A DNA stretch of 64,000 nt from Actinomadura rudentiformis (GTDB taxonomy: Bacteria > Actinomycetota > Actinomycetes > Streptosporangiales > Streptosporangiaceae). The stretch is from assembly GCF_008923185.1 (NCBI RefSeq), contig NZ_WBMT01000006.1, positions 124,001 through 188,000 of the forward strand, given 5' to 3'. Positions 33,459-42,608 of this stretch are shown in pieces. The translations under genes and the position numbers were made by a program. Below the pieces are notes generated by a model. That model was given only the letters and a program-made list of their open reading frames with translations. It did not search any database and was not told the origin of the DNA. Numbering within the stretch: position 1 is the stretch's first letter; every line of letters starts with the position of its first letter.

Positions 33459-34277
33459 GTGAACGTCGTGGAAGCGACCGTGCTCGGAATCGTCCAGGGA
33501 CTCACCGAGTTCCTGCCGATCTCCAGCTCGGGTCACCTGCTCTTCGTCCCCAAGTTCATGGGGTGGGACGATCCGGGAGCGCCCTTCACCGCTGTGATCC
33601 AGCTCGGCACGATGGCGGCCGTCATCATCTACTTCTGGCGCGACCTGGTGAAGATCGCCACCACCTGGACCAAGAGCCTGTGGACCCCGGACCTGCGGCG
33701 TCACCAGGACGCCCGGATGGGCTGGTACATCGGCCTCGGCACGATCCCGATCAGCGTCTGCGGCCTGGCGTTCAGCGACTTCATCGAGGGCCCGTCGCGG
33801 AATCTGTGGATCAACTCGACCACGCTGATCCTGATGGGCCTGCTGCTGATGGTGTCCGAATGGGCCGGGAACCGCAAGCGCGAGGTCGCCGATCTGAACC
33901 TGCGGGACGGCCTGATCATCGGCGCGTTCCAGTGCCTGTCGCTGATCCCCGGCTCCTCGCGCTCGGGCTCCACGATGACCGGTGCGCTCTTCCTCGGCTA
34001 CACGCGTGAGGCCGCGGCGCGCTACTCGTTCCTGCTCTCGGTGCCCGCGGTGGTGCTGTCGGGCGCCTTCGAGATGCGGCACGCGTTCGAGGGCGGCCTG
34101 CAGCTCGTGCCGACGATCGTCGCCACGGTGGTGTCGTTCGTGGTCGGGTACGCCTGCATCGCCTGGCTGCTGAAATACCTCACCCGGCACTCGATGATGG
34201 TCTTCGTCTACTACCGGGTGGCGCTCGGCGGCATCATCATGGGCCTGCTGGCCGCCGGGACGATCACGGCGACCTGA
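33459..34277 (+). CDS. uppP: Undecaprenyl-diphosphatase UppP (BacA)
   Basis: 272 residues with about 8 membrane helices. The two hallmark motifs are present: GLTEFLPISSSGHL near the N-terminus and LIPGSSRSGSTMTGALFLGY (about 165-185). It dephosphorylates undecaprenyl diphosphate to recycle the lipid carrier of cell-wall synthesis and gives some bacitracin tolerance. The GTG start follows TTGAGGGGAATCTCACCTA. The next gene on this strand starts 49 bases downstream. Confidence 0.96.
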   Translation: MNVVEATVLGIVQGLTEFLPISSSGHLLFVPKFMGWDDPGAPFTAVIQLGTMAAVIIYFWRDLVKIATTWTKSLWTPDLRRHQDARMGWYIGLGTIPISVCGLAFSDFIEGPSRNLWINSTTLILMGLLLMVSEWAGNRKREVADLNLRDGLIIGAFQCLSLIPGSSRSGSTMTGALFLGYTREAAARYSFLLSVPAVVLSGAFEMRHAFEGGLQLVPTIVATVVSFVVGYACIAWLLKYLTRHSMMVFVYYRVALGGIIMGLLAAGTITAT

Positions 34278-34326
34278 CCTCCGCAAGGCTCCCGATCAGC
34301 CCGGTATCGGGTTAGAGTTCGCCACC

Positions 34327-34956
34327 ATGGCGCCCCCGCAGTTTCCGATGTACTCGCCATCGCCCTTCCCGGGCGACGGCGGGCGGATCGCCGAGCCGGT
34401 GTTCGGGGCGAGCCGTGCCGACGACCCGGGATTCGCCGCGTCGATGCGGTCGGGGACGCTGCTCGGGCGGTTGCGGACGATGATGCTCGTCCTGCTCGTC
34501 GCGCCGGTGCTGATCGCCGCCATCACCCCGCTGATCGTCCAGGACGGCAAGGGGAGGCTGGGCGACGCGCCATGGTGGTTCTACCTGCCGCTGGCCGCGG
34601 GCGTGCTGCTGGCCGTGCTGGTAGGGCCGCGCGTACCGCGCCCCATGGAGCCGGGGCAGGAGCGGATGGCGGCGGTGGAGACGGCCATGCTGCAGTTCCG
34701 CCAGGCCCTGCTCCTGCGTTTCGCGCTCACTGAGGGCATCATCCTGCTGGGCCTGCCGCTCGCCATGATCGGCCACAGCGAGCTGCTGTTCGCCGTCGGC
34801 TTCGTGCTCGGCTACCCCTTGATGATCTGGCTGGCGCTGCCCACCACCGGGACCATCGAGGGCATTCGCCGCCGCCTGGAGTCCGGGGGAGCCGAGGCCC
34901 ACCTCTGGGCCGGTTTCCTGGCTCGTGCCTCTCGCGGCAAGCCCCCGCAGTCCTAG
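34327..34956 (+). CDS. Integral membrane protein, function unknown
   Basis: 209 residues. After a Pro-rich N-terminus there are about four membrane helices: MMLVLLVAPVLIAAITPLIV; WWFYLPLAAGVLLAVLVGPR; LTEGIILLGLPLAMIGHSEL; LLFAVGFVLGYPLMIWLALP. A short cytosolic C-terminus follows (GIRRRLESGGAEAHLW). I recognise no family. Its stop overlaps that of the convergent corA by 3 bases (shared CTAG). Confidence 0.75.
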   Translation: MAPPQFPMYSPSPFPGDGGRIAEPVFGASRADDPGFAASMRSGTLLGRLRTMMLVLLVAPVLIAAITPLIVQDGKGRLGDAPWWFYLPLAAGVLLAVLVGPRVPRPMEPGQERMAAVETAMLQFRQALLLRFALTEGIILLGLPLAMIGHSELLFAVGFVLGYPLMIWLALPTTGTIEGIRRRLESGGAEAHLWAGFLARASRGKPPQS

Positions 34957-35933
34957 AGCCAGCCGTTCTTGCGCAGCTTGCGGTAGACGATGCGGCAGGC
35001 CACCGCCATCACGATGAGGGCCAGCGGGTATCCGATGATCCAGTTCAGCTCGGGCATGTGCTTGAAGTTCATGCCGTAGATCCCGGCGATGGCGGTCGGG
35101 ACGGCGATGATGGCGGCCCACGAGGAGATCTTGCGCATGTCCTCGTTCTGCTGCCTGCCCAGCAGGGCCAGGTGCGCGGTGAGCGCGCTGTTGAGCAGCT
35201 CGTTGTGGGCGTCGACCATGCCGTCCACGCGCAGCAGGTGGTCCAGGACGTCGCGGAAGTACTCGCGGGTCGTGCCGCACTCGGCGACGCGGCCTCTGAC
35301 GATGTCCTGGAGCACGGGGATCAGCGGGTCCTCCGCGCCGCGGAACTCCAGCACCTCGCGCTTGAGGGAGTAGATGTCCTCGGTGACGTCGGCGGCGTGC
35401 GGATCGAACACCGCACGTTCCAGGTTGATGATGTCCTGCTCCACCTCGTGCGCGACGACGCCGTAGTGGTCGACGACCTCGTCGCAGACGGCGTACAGGA
35501 CGGCAGCGGCGCCGTGCCTGAGGAGCTCGGGGTCGTTCTCCAGCCGCTTGCGCACCTTGCCGAGCGGGTTGCCGGGGCCGTGCCGGACCGTCACCACGAA
35601 GTCCTTGCCGAGGAACATCTGGATCTCGCCGAGCTCGATGTCGGACGTCTCGTCGTGGTAGGCGAGTGACTTGAGCACGATGAAGAGCGTGTCGTCGTAG
35701 CGCTCCAGCTTGGGCCGCTGGTGGGCGGAGACCGCGTCCTCGGCGGCCAGCGGGTGGAGCTTGAGCTCCTCGCGGATGAGCTCGAACTCGTCCTCGGTCG
35801 GCTCGAACATGCCGATCCACGCGAAGCAGTCGCCCTTCGTCCTGGCGAGGTCGAAGGCGTCGCTGATGTCGCCGTCGATCTCCTGGCGTGCTCCGGCGGT
35901 GTAGATCGCCTTGTCCACAATCACCCTCGGCAT
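34953..35933 (-). CDS. corA: CorA-family magnesium/cobalt transporter
   Basis: 326 residues. A large cytosolic N-terminal domain is followed by two C-terminal membrane helices, with the pore motif in IAGIYGMNFKHMPELNW (GMN) and a basic C-terminal tail (RKLRKNGWL). It forms a pentameric Mg2+/Co2+ channel. AGGA lies before the ATG at 35933. Gene order beside uppP and the phosphatase cluster looks conserved, but no functional link is visible. Confidence 0.95.
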   Translation of the reverse strand: MPRVIVDKAIYTAGARQEIDGDISDAFDLARTKGDCFAWIGMFEPTEDEFELIREELKLHPLAAEDAVSAHQRPKLERYDDTLFIVLKSLAYHDETSDIELGEIQMFLGKDFVVTVRHGPGNPLGKVRKRLENDPELLRHGAAAVLYAVCDEVVDHYGVVAHEVEQDIINLERAVFDPHAADVTEDIYSLKREVLEFRGAEDPLIPVLQDIVRGRVAECGTTREYFRDVLDHLLRVDGMVDAHNELLNSALTAHLALLGRQQNEDMRKISSWAAIIAVPTAIAGIYGMNFKHMPELNWIIGYPLALIVMAVACRIVYRKLRKNGWL

Positions 35934-36000
35934 TGTTCCTGATAAGTCAAAGAACGCGTAATGATCACTCCTGGACGGCGGGTCTCGTAGAGTGCGTGCT

Positions 36001-36711
36001 GTGACGACGCTCTTGCTGGTGCGGCACGGCCTCACCGCGCTGACGGGCCCCGTGCTCGCCGGCTGGACCCCCGACCTGCACCTCGACGAGCGCGGCCGTA
36101 CCCAGGTCCGGGACCTGGGCGCGCGGATCGCCGGTCTGCCGCTGCGGGCGGTCGTGTCCAGCCCGCTCGACCGGTGCCTGGAGACCGCCGAGGCGATCGC
36201 CGCCGGGCACGGCGACCCGATCGAGAAGATCGAGGTGGACGAGCGGTTCGGCGAGGTGCGGTACGGCGACTGGACCGGGCGGCCCCTGGAGGAGCTGGCC
36301 AAGGAGCCGCTGTGGCGGGTCGTGCAGGCGCATCCGAGCGCCGCGCGCTTCCCGGGTGAGGACGGCGAGTCCCTGGCCGCCGCGCAGCATCGCGCCGTCG
36401 AGGGTGTCAGGGACTGGAACGAGCGCGTGGCGGCCGAGCACGGGCCGGACGCGATGTACGCGGTCTGCAGCCACGGCGACATCATCAAGGCGATCGTGGC
36501 CGACGCGCTCGGCCTGCACCTTGACCAGTTCCAGCGGATCCAGGCCGACCCCGCCTCGCTCACCGTGATCCGCTACACCGAGCTGCGGCCGTTCGTGGTC
36601 CGGCTGAACGACACCGGCGGCGGCGTGGCGGACCTGATCCCCAAGCCCGCCGCGAACGGCGGGAGCCCAGGCGGAGGGGACGGTGACGCGCCCGTCGGCG
36701 GCGGCGCGTAG
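36001..36711 (+). CDS. Histidine phosphatase (MSMEG_4193-type phosphomutase-like)
   Basis: 236 residues. Histidine-phosphatase superfamily: the phospho-acceptor motif is LLLVRHGLTALTG, the second His is in VCSHGDIIKAIVADAL, and the acid residue is in FGEVRYGDWTGRPLEELA. A Gly/Pro-rich tail follows (GGSPGGGDGDAPVGGG). It belongs to an actinobacterial subgroup always near the DUF3090 and SCO1664-like genes; its substrate is unknown. The GTG start at 36001 leaves the core motif close to the N-terminus. Confidence 0.88.
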   Translation: MTTLLLVRHGLTALTGPVLAGWTPDLHLDERGRTQVRDLGARIAGLPLRAVVSSPLDRCLETAEAIAAGHGDPIEKIEVDERFGEVRYGDWTGRPLEELAKEPLWRVVQAHPSAARFPGEDGESLAAAQHRAVEGVRDWNERVAAEHGPDAMYAVCSHGDIIKAIVADALGLHLDQFQRIQADPASLTVIRYTELRPFVVRLNDTGGGVADLIPKPAANGGSPGGGDGDAPVGGGA

Positions 36712-36721
36712 GGTCGTGGTC

Positions 36722-37270
36722 ATGCCGGTCATCTCCTATGAACTGCCGGACAGGTTCGTCGCCGGCGCCGTCGGGCAGCCGGGGGAGCGCGCCTTCTTCC
36801 TGCAGGCCCGCTCCGGTCCGCGGGTCACCAGCGTCGCCCTGGAGAAGTTCCAGGTGACGCTGCTCGCCGAACGCCTGGAGGAGCTGCTGGACGAGGTGCT
36901 GCGGCGCAGCGGCGGCAGCGCCGCGGTGCCCGCGGTCGCCCCGTCGGAGCTGCGCGACGACGAGCCGCTCGACCAGCCGGTGGAGGAGGAGTTCAAGGTC
37001 GGCACCATGGCGCTCGCCTGGGACCCGGAGGACGAGCGCGTCATCATCGAGGCCCAGGAGGTCACCGAGGAGGCCGAGGAGCCCGAGGTCGGCGAGGACG
37101 ATCCGGCCATCGTCGTGCTGCGGGTCCGCATCACCGCCGCCCAGGCGCGCGCCTTTGCGGAGCGGGCCCTCAAGGTGGTGGCCGCGGGCCGTCCACCCTG
37201 TCCCCTGTGCGGCCTTCCGCTCGACGCGGCCGGCCACATCTGCCCACGCCAAAACGGGCATCTCGGTTGA
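36722..37270 (+). CDS. DUF3090-family protein
   Basis: 182 residues. An N-terminal beta-rich region (YELPDRFVAGAVGQPGERAF, then FLQARSGPRVTSVALEKFQV), a central acidic stretch (EEAEEPEVGEDDPAIVVLRV) and a C-terminal zinc ribbon (CPLCGLPLDAAGHICPR) define DUF3090, found only in actinobacteria next to SCO1664-like genes. Function unknown. The ribbon suggests binding to nucleic acid or a protein partner. It begins 11 bases after the phosphatase stop. Confidence 0.9.
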   Translation: MPVISYELPDRFVAGAVGQPGERAFFLQARSGPRVTSVALEKFQVTLLAERLEELLDEVLRRSGGSAAVPAVAPSELRDDEPLDQPVEEEFKVGTMALAWDPEDERVIIEAQEVTEEAEEPEVGEDDPAIVVLRVRITAAQARAFAERALKVVAAGRPPCPLCGLPLDAAGHICPRQNGHLG

Positions 37271-37318
37271 GATGGCCCTGTGCTGGATCATGACCGTGGT
37301 GCCCTGGAGAATGAACGC

Positions 37319-38086
37319 ATGACGCAGTCCTCCCGGGATCGCACCCCCACCGGGGGCAAGTCCGTCTCGCCGCACGACGTCGAGGGCGCCGAGCGGCTTC
37401 TGCTGCGGGGCCGGCTCAACGTCGAGGGCCGCCTCGTCCAGGCCTCCAACGCCACCCTCTACTGCTCGGTGGAATGGGACGGGACGCAGGCCGCCTGCGT
37501 CTACAAGCCGGTCGCCGGCGAGCGGCCGCTGTGGGACTTCCCCGACGGGACGCTGGCCGACCGCGAGGTCGCCGCCTACGCGGTGTCGGAGGCGATGGGC
37601 TGGCACCTGGTGCCGCCGACGGTCCACCGCGACGGCCCGTACGGGCCCGGGATGGTGCAGCTGTGGGTCGAGCCCGACCCCGACATCGACCTGGTCGGGC
37701 TGTCGCGGTCGAACGACGACACGATCCGCCGGATGTCGGTGTTCGACGCGGTCGTCAACAACGCCGACCGCAAGATAGGGCATCTCCTGCCGCCGGGCGA
37801 CGGGCATGTCTACGGCTGCGACCACGGCGTCTGCTTCTCGGTGGAGTACAAGCTGCGCACGGTGCTGTGGCAGTGGCGCGGCAAGCCGCTGACCGCTGAG
37901 GCGCTGGAGGCGCTGGGCCGGGTCGAGTCGGCCCTCCGCACGGGCCCGCTGGGCGACAGGCTCGCCGAGCTGCTCACCGCGGAGGAGGTGGACGCGACGC
38001 GCCGCAGGGTGGAGCTGATGCTCAAGCACCGCATCCACCCCTACCCACCGGAGGACTGGCCTGCCATCCCCTGGCCGCCCCTGTAG
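37319..38086 (+). CDS. SCO1664-family PI3/4-kinase-like protein
   Basis: 255 residues. The fold resembles a reduced phosphatidylinositol-3/4-kinase: a candidate ATP-binding Lys in AACVYKPVAGERPLWDFPDG, a catalytic-loop segment VFDAVVNNADRKIGHLL, and a metal-binding Asp in YGCDHGVCFSVEYKLRT. Family members (TIGR03843) occur only in actinobacteria beside DUF3090 and mshC. The substrate is unknown; a role as protein or small-molecule kinase is inference. GGAG lies 9 bases before the ATG at 37319. Confidence 0.88.
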   Translation: MTQSSRDRTPTGGKSVSPHDVEGAERLLLRGRLNVEGRLVQASNATLYCSVEWDGTQAACVYKPVAGERPLWDFPDGTLADREVAAYAVSEAMGWHLVPPTVHRDGPYGPGMVQLWVEPDPDIDLVGLSRSNDDTIRRMSVFDAVVNNADRKIGHLLPPGDGHVYGCDHGVCFSVEYKLRTVLWQWRGKPLTAEALEALGRVESALRTGPLGDRLAELLTAEEVDATRRRVELMLKHRIHPYPPEDWPAIPWPPL

Positions 38087-38093
38087 ACGCTCT

Positions 38094-38133
38094 GCCTCTG
38101 ACGATTCGCGCCTGCCTCTGACAATTCGCGCCG
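38094..38133. repeat. 20-bp tandem repeat, two units
   Basis: GCCTCTGACGATTCGCGCCT (38094-38113) is followed directly by a copy with two changes (38114-38133) in the gap between the SCO1664-like and NRDE genes. It is probably a slippage duplication. Regulatory use is not evident. Confidence 0.65.
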
Positions 38134-38183
38134 CGCGGGACCCGCGCGCAGACGGGTTTGCCCGCAATGCTCCAATGGTCGCC

Positions 38184-38948
38184 ATGTGCACGGCGATCGT
38201 CAGCGTTGACCCCTCATCCCCCGTCCCGGTGCTCCTGGTAGGTGTCCGGGACGAGTTCGTCGCCCGGCCCTGGGAGCCGCCCGGTCCGCACTGGCCCGGC
38301 CGGCCAGGCCTGATCGGCGGGCGTGATCTGCGCGCCGGCGGCACCTGGTGCGCCGTCGACCCTGACTCCCCACGTGCCTCCTGCGTGCTCAACGGCCGAG
38401 GCCGGATGGCCCCGGAGAACGTGCGCGCCTCCCGGGGCGAGCTGCCGCTGCTCGTCGCGGCCGGCGGCGGGCCGGGCGACCTCGACCTGCCGCGCTTCGA
38501 CCCGTTCCACCTCATCGGGGCCGGGCCCGGCGCGGTGCGGATGTGGAGCTGGGACGGCGTCGAGCTCACCGAACGGCCCCTCGGCCCGGGCCTGCACCTG
38601 GTGGTGAACCGGGGTCTCGAAGGTGAGGGCCCCGAGACGGGCGACTCCGAGGACTCGTTCATGTCGGAACGCATCGCACACTTCCGGCCCAGGCTGGCGG
38701 CCGCGGCCCGGCCCGAGCCGGGCTTCGGCGGCGCCGCCGCCGAAGCGTGGGGCGAGTGGCTCCCCTTGGTGGACGGTGACGGCCTCCCGCGCAACGACAA
38801 GCGGGCGCTGCTGCCTCTCCTCGACCTCGGCGGCGGGAGGGTGTGGGGCACCACGTCGGTGAGCCTCGTCGCCCTGGCCCGGGACGGCCTCCGCTACGAC
38901 TTCTCCGCCGCGCCGGGCGACCCGCGCGCTTGGAGCCGCGTGCGCTGA
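38184..38948 (+). CDS. NRDE/TANGO2-family Ntn-hydrolase-like protein
   Basis: 254 residues. The N-terminus is MCTAIVSVDP: Met then Cys, the expected nucleophile after Met removal, followed by VLLVGVRDEFVARPWEPPGP (NRDE-like) and LNGRGRMAPENVRASRGELP. The C-terminus ends VWGTTSVSLVALARDGLRYD. NRDE/TANGO2 proteins are Ntn-hydrolase-fold proteins; the eukaryotic member is linked to heme or lipid handling. The ATG at 38184 is chosen because it places Cys at position 2. It lies between the SCO1664-like gene and mshC. Confidence 0.85.
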   Translation: MCTAIVSVDPSSPVPVLLVGVRDEFVARPWEPPGPHWPGRPGLIGGRDLRAGGTWCAVDPDSPRASCVLNGRGRMAPENVRASRGELPLLVAAGGGPGDLDLPRFDPFHLIGAGPGAVRMWSWDGVELTERPLGPGLHLVVNRGLEGEGPETGDSEDSFMSERIAHFRPRLAAAARPEPGFGGAAAEAWGEWLPLVDGDGLPRNDKRALLPLLDLGGGRVWGTTSVSLVALARDGLRYDFSAAPGDPRAWSRVR

Positions 38949-39044
38949 GAGATCCCGGCCGCTGCCCGAAGGCCCGGGAGCGCCATCGAGCAGCAGCCCC
39001 CCGTGCCGGTTTGTAACGTGTAGGACGCAGATAAGCTTTTCCGT

Positions 39045-40286
39045 ATGCGATCGTGGCCTGCACCCGAAGTGCCCAGCCTTCCCGCCATCGGACTGCCGGC
39101 TCCGGCGCTCCAGCTGCACCTGCACGACACCGGGACAGGGTCGGTCAAGCCCACCCAGCCGGGCGAGACGGCACGGATGTACGTCTGCGGGATCACCCCC
39201 TACGACGCCACTCATCTCGGGCACGCCAACACCTACCTCGCGTTCGACCTGGTGAACCGCGTGTGGCGAGACCTTGGTCACACCGTGCACTACGTGCAGA
39301 ACGCCACGGACGTGGACGACCCGCTGCTGGAGCGGGCACAGCAGACCGGCCAGGACTGGCGGGACCTGGCCGAGCGTGAGATCGAGCTGTTCCGCGAGGA
39401 CATGACCGCGCTGCGCGTGCTGCCGCCGGACCAGTACGTCGGCGCCGTCGAGGCGATCCCGCTGATCGTGGAGATGATCGAGAAGCTGCGGGCCAAGGAC
39501 GCCGCGTACGAGGTGGACGGCGACATCTACTTCCCGGTGGCGGCCGACCCGGACTTCGGCCAGGTCAGCCGGCTGGACCGCGCCGGGATGATGCCGCTGT
39601 TCGCCGAGCGCGGCGGCGACCCGGACCGGCCCGGCAAGAAGGACCCGCTGGACGCGCTGCTGTGGTTGGCGCAGCGGCCGGGTGAGCCCGGCTGGGAATC
39701 GCCGTTCGGCATGGGCCGCCCCGGCTGGCATGTCGAGTGCTCGGCGATCTCGATCGAGCAGCTGGGCATGGCGTTCGACGTCGAGGGCGGCGGGTCGGAC
39801 CTGGCGTTCCCCCACCACGAGATGGGCGCCTCGCACGCGCAGGTCGCCACCGGCGAACGGCCGCACGCCAAGGCCTACGTGCACGCGGGGATGGTGGCCC
39901 TGGACGGCGAGAAGATGTCCAAGTCCAAGGGCAACCTGGTGTTCGTCTCCAAGCTGCGGCGCTCCGGGGCGGACCCGATGGCCATCCGGCTGGGCCTGCT
40001 CGCCCACCACTACCGTTCCGACTGGGAATGGACCGCCGGCCAGCTCGACGCCGCGCAGGGCCGCTTGGACCGGTGGCGCGAAGCCGTGCGGCTCCCCGCC
40101 GGACCGCCCGCGGCCGAGACGGCCGACGCGGTCCGCCGCCACCTGGCCGACGACCTGGACGCGCCCGCCGCGCTGCTCGCGGTGGACCGGTGGGCCGAGC
40201 GCGCCACGGCGGGGGAGGGCGCCGACGAGGCCGCGCCCGGGCAGATCACAGCCCTCGTGGACGCACTGCTCGGCGTCTCCCTCTGA
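39045..40286 (+). CDS. mshC: MshC, cysteine:1D-myo-inosityl glucosaminide ligase (mycothiol synthesis)
   Basis: 413 residues, close to the usual length. MshC joins cysteine to GlcN-Ins using ATP, the penultimate step of mycothiol synthesis. It is a relative of cysteinyl-tRNA synthetase: the HIGH motif is in [25 protein letters not shown] is in [17 protein letters not shown] (about 290), and zinc-site residues occur ([26 protein letters not shown]). It lacks the tRNA-binding C-terminal domain. A Shine-Dalgarno is not obvious before the ATG. Mycothiol confirms an actinobacterial source. Confidence 0.97.
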   Translation: MRSWPAPEVPSLPAIGLPAPALQLHLHDTGTGSVKPTQPGETARMYVCGITPYDATHLGHANTYLAFDLVNRVWRDLGHTVHYVQNATDVDDPLLERAQQTGQDWRDLAEREIELFREDMTALRVLPPDQYVGAVEAIPLIVEMIEKLRAKDAAYEVDGDIYFPVAADPDFGQVSRLDRAGMMPLFAERGGDPDRPGKKDPLDALLWLAQRPGEPGWESPFGMGRPGWHVECSAISIEQLGMAFDVEGGGSDLAFPHHEMGASHAQVATGERPHAKAYVHAGMVALDGEKMSKSKGNLVFVSKLRRSGADPMAIRLGLLAHHYRSDWEWTAGQLDAAQGRLDRWREAVRLPAGPPAAETADAVRRHLADDLDAPAALLAVDRWAERATAGEGADEAAPGQITALVDALLGVSL

Positions 40287-40300
40287 TCACGTCCCTCTGA

Positions 40301-41107
40301 TCACTTGGCGGCCGCGTACGTGCGGGCCCGGCGGGCGACACGCCGCCGCGAGGCCCACACCATGAGCGGGATGCCCGCTCGGCGCAGCCGTCCCGGCACC
40401 AGGCGGTAGCAGAACGCGCCTGACCGCAGCAGCAACCACAGCACCCGGTCCCTGCGGTCGCTCCAGGGCAGGCCGTACTGCGCCCGGAACCGCTCTGGCA
40501 GCAGGCCGGTGGTGACGAACCGGTTGAACCACAGCGCGGGCCAGAGCCAGCGCAGCTTGCGCGACCACAGGACCGCCCGCATGACCTCCCGGCCGGTATC
40601 GGTCACCTCGAGCGACGTGGTCATCTCCTCCATGTAGCGGCGGAACGCGCCGATGTCGGCGGGTTGCGCGCCGGGCGGGCAGCCGAGCACGTCGGCGACG
40701 TAGCGCGCCTGGTCGATGTAGGCCGCGGCCAGGTCGCCGCTGGGCGAACGCAGGATGTCCTCGTACACGTAAAGGGCCGCGTCGATCAGCGTGGCGTTGA
40801 CCCACACCTGCAGGTCGGGGTCGTTGCCGGAGTAGCCGGGACCGATGATCCGCTCGTGCATCCTGCGGATCGCCCGGCCCATCCTCTCGGCCTCCTCCTC
40901 GGTGCCGAACGCGACGATGGTCAGGAAGTCCAGGGTCCCGAAGAGCCGGTCAAGGGGACGGTTGCGCAGATCGCTGTGGTCGGCCACACCCTGGGCGATC
41001 TTGGGGTGCGCGACCTGGAGCAGCAGCGCCCGGCCCGCCGCGAGCATGACCGCCGGCTCAGCGGCCAGGAGCTGGAGAACGGAGCGGTCGCGGGTGGGTG
41101 AAGTCAA
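40301..41107 (-). CDS. DUF2236 (MpaB-type) oxygenase family protein
   Basis: 268 residues. DUF2236 signature: LLAAEPAVMLAAGRALLLQV, AHPKIAQGVADHSDLRNRPL, with conserved His and Arg residues, and VWVNATLIDAALYVYEDILR. Related proteins (latex-clearing protein, mycophenolate MpaB) bind heme b and act as oxygenases, but most members are uncharacterised. The likely start is TTG at 41107, preceded by GAGGGATCCCG. It lies 9 bases after the kinase gene on the same strand, suggesting cotranscription. Confidence 0.78.
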   Translation of the reverse strand: MTSPTRDRSVLQLLAAEPAVMLAAGRALLLQVAHPKIAQGVADHSDLRNRPLDRLFGTLDFLTIVAFGTEEEAERMGRAIRRMHERIIGPGYSGNDPDLQVWVNATLIDAALYVYEDILRSPSGDLAAAYIDQARYVADVLGCPPGAQPADIGAFRRYMEEMTTSLEVTDTGREVMRAVLWSRKLRWLWPALWFNRFVTTGLLPERFRAQYGLPWSDRRDRVLWLLLRSGAFCYRLVPGRLRRAGIPLMVWASRRRVARRARTYAAAK

Positions 41108-41116
41108 CGGGATCCC

Positions 41117-42595
41117 TCACTCGATGACGTAGCACTCCCAGTCGCCGGGAGTGTCCGCGTCGCCCGCCAGCCTGGCCTCGGCGTACGGGCTCCACTGCGA
41201 CCGGCAGACCTGGGTCATGGTGATCACCGTGTCGACCCCGATGCCCGTGTCGTGGACGCAGTACCACTGGCCGCTCCGGAAGACGGCGGACTTGTCCGGG
41301 TCTCCCGCCTTGCAGTACCGGTCCGGATCGGGGGAGCCGAGCCTGACCGGTCTCGGCTTGGGCATCGGCGGCTTGGAGGGGCCGCCGGACGGCTTGGGAC
41401 GCCTGGTGGTCCTGGCCTTCGGCGTGCCGGACGGCGTCGTGGAGACCGTGCCCCGTGAATCGCTCTCTGCGTTCTGCTTCGCGCGTTTCCTGGCCTTCAC
41501 CTCAGGCGAGACGGTCGGCGCGGCGACACCGCCACCCTGCGCCGCCACACCCGGCTCCCGCCTGCCCCGTTCCCTCTCCTCGGGCCAGGACGCGAACGTG
41601 AACCCGCCGGCTCCCACCAGCGCGGCGGCACCCACCACGGCCACCGTGCCCACCAGCCTGCCCCTCGGGCGGCGCGGGACGATGGGGGAGGTCTCCTGCG
41701 GATCGGCCGTGCGCTGCGGATCATCGATGCGGGGCGGTGGCACGAGCGGCCCGTCGTCGACCCGGACCCCGGCCGGCTGAAAAGCCTCATCGTGCCCGAC
41801 CATGCGGAGCATGAGCTGCGCCGCGGTGGGCCTGGCCGCCGGCTCCTTGGCCATCGCCGCCGCCACCAGCTCGCGCAGGCGGCCGTCCAGCGCGCCGAGG
41901 TCCGGCTCGTTGTGCAGCACGCGATGGATCACCGCGTGGATCGAGTCCGCGCCGAACGGGGGACGCCCGGTCGCCGCGAACGTCATCGTGGCGCCCCACG
42001 CGAACACGTCCGCCGCCGCGCCCACGTCCTCGCCGGTGATCTGCTCCGGCGCCATGTACGCGGGCGTGCCGAAGGCCTTGCTGCTCGCCGCGGTCGCCAC
42101 GTCCAGCATCCGGGAGAGGCCGAAGTCGATGACCCGCGGCCCGTCCGGGCCGAGCAGCACGTTGGGGGGCTTGAGGTCCCGGTGCACGATGCCGGCACGG
42201 TGGATCGCGGCCAGCGCGCTGGCGGTGCTGACCGCCAGCCGGTCCAGCGCCCCGCCGGACAGCGGGCCGGCGCGCTCCACCTGGGTGCTGAGCGCGGGCC
42301 CCGCCACGTACTCGCTGACCAGGTACGGGCTGTCGCCTATCGTGTCGGCGTCGAGGATCTGGGCGGTGCAGAAGCGGGCCACCTGCTTGGCGACCTCGGC
42401 CTCCCGGATGAACCGGGTCCGCGCGCTGCCGTCCTCGTCGAACTGCACGCGCAGCAGCTTGACCGCGACCAGCTGGCCGTCCGGGCCCCTGCCGAGGTAG
42501 ACCGTGCCCTGGCCACCCGACCCCAGCCGGCCCACCAGCTCGTACGACCCCAGCCCCCTGGGATCGTGCGGCAGCAGCGGCTGAGCCTCCGGCAC
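41117..42595 (-). CDS. Membrane Ser/Thr protein kinase with a Cys-containing ectodomain
   Basis: 492 residues. An intact kinase domain (about 15-270): P-loop GRLGSGGQGTVYLG, the ATP-binding Lys in VAVKLL, the catalytic loop HRDLKPPNVLLG (about 137), DFGLSRML, and the substrate region FGTPAYMAPEQ. A Pro-rich juxtamembrane segment leads to one membrane helix (about 314-336) and an extracellular region with a Pro/Lys linker and a terminal domain holding four Cys (YCKAG, YCVHD, VCRSQ, ECYVIE). It lacks PASTA repeats. The GTG start has GAGAGGGAG upstream. It may sense a wall or envelope signal; the ligand is unknown. Confidence 0.92.
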   Translation of the reverse strand: MPEAQPLLPHDPRGLGSYELVGRLGSGGQGTVYLGRGPDGQLVAVKLLRVQFDEDGSARTRFIREAEVAKQVARFCTAQILDADTIGDSPYLVSEYVAGPALSTQVERAGPLSGGALDRLAVSTASALAAIHRAGIVHRDLKPPNVLLGPDGPRVIDFGLSRMLDVATAASSKAFGTPAYMAPEQITGEDVGAAADVFAWGATMTFAATGRPPFGADSIHAVIHRVLHNEPDLGALDGRLRELVAAAMAKEPAARPTAAQLMLRMVGHDEAFQPAGVRVDDGPLVPPPRIDDPQRTADPQETSPIVPRRPRGRLVGTVAVVGAAALVGAGGFTFASWPEERERGRREPGVAAQGGGVAAPTVSPEVKARKRAKQNAESDSRGTVSTTPSGTPKARTTRRPKPSGGPSKPPMPKPRPVRLGSPDPDRYCKAGDPDKSAVFRSGQWYCVHDTGIGVDTVITMTQVCRSQWSPYAEARLAGDADTPGDWECYVIE

Positions 42596-42608
42596 GACGC
42601 TCCCTCTC

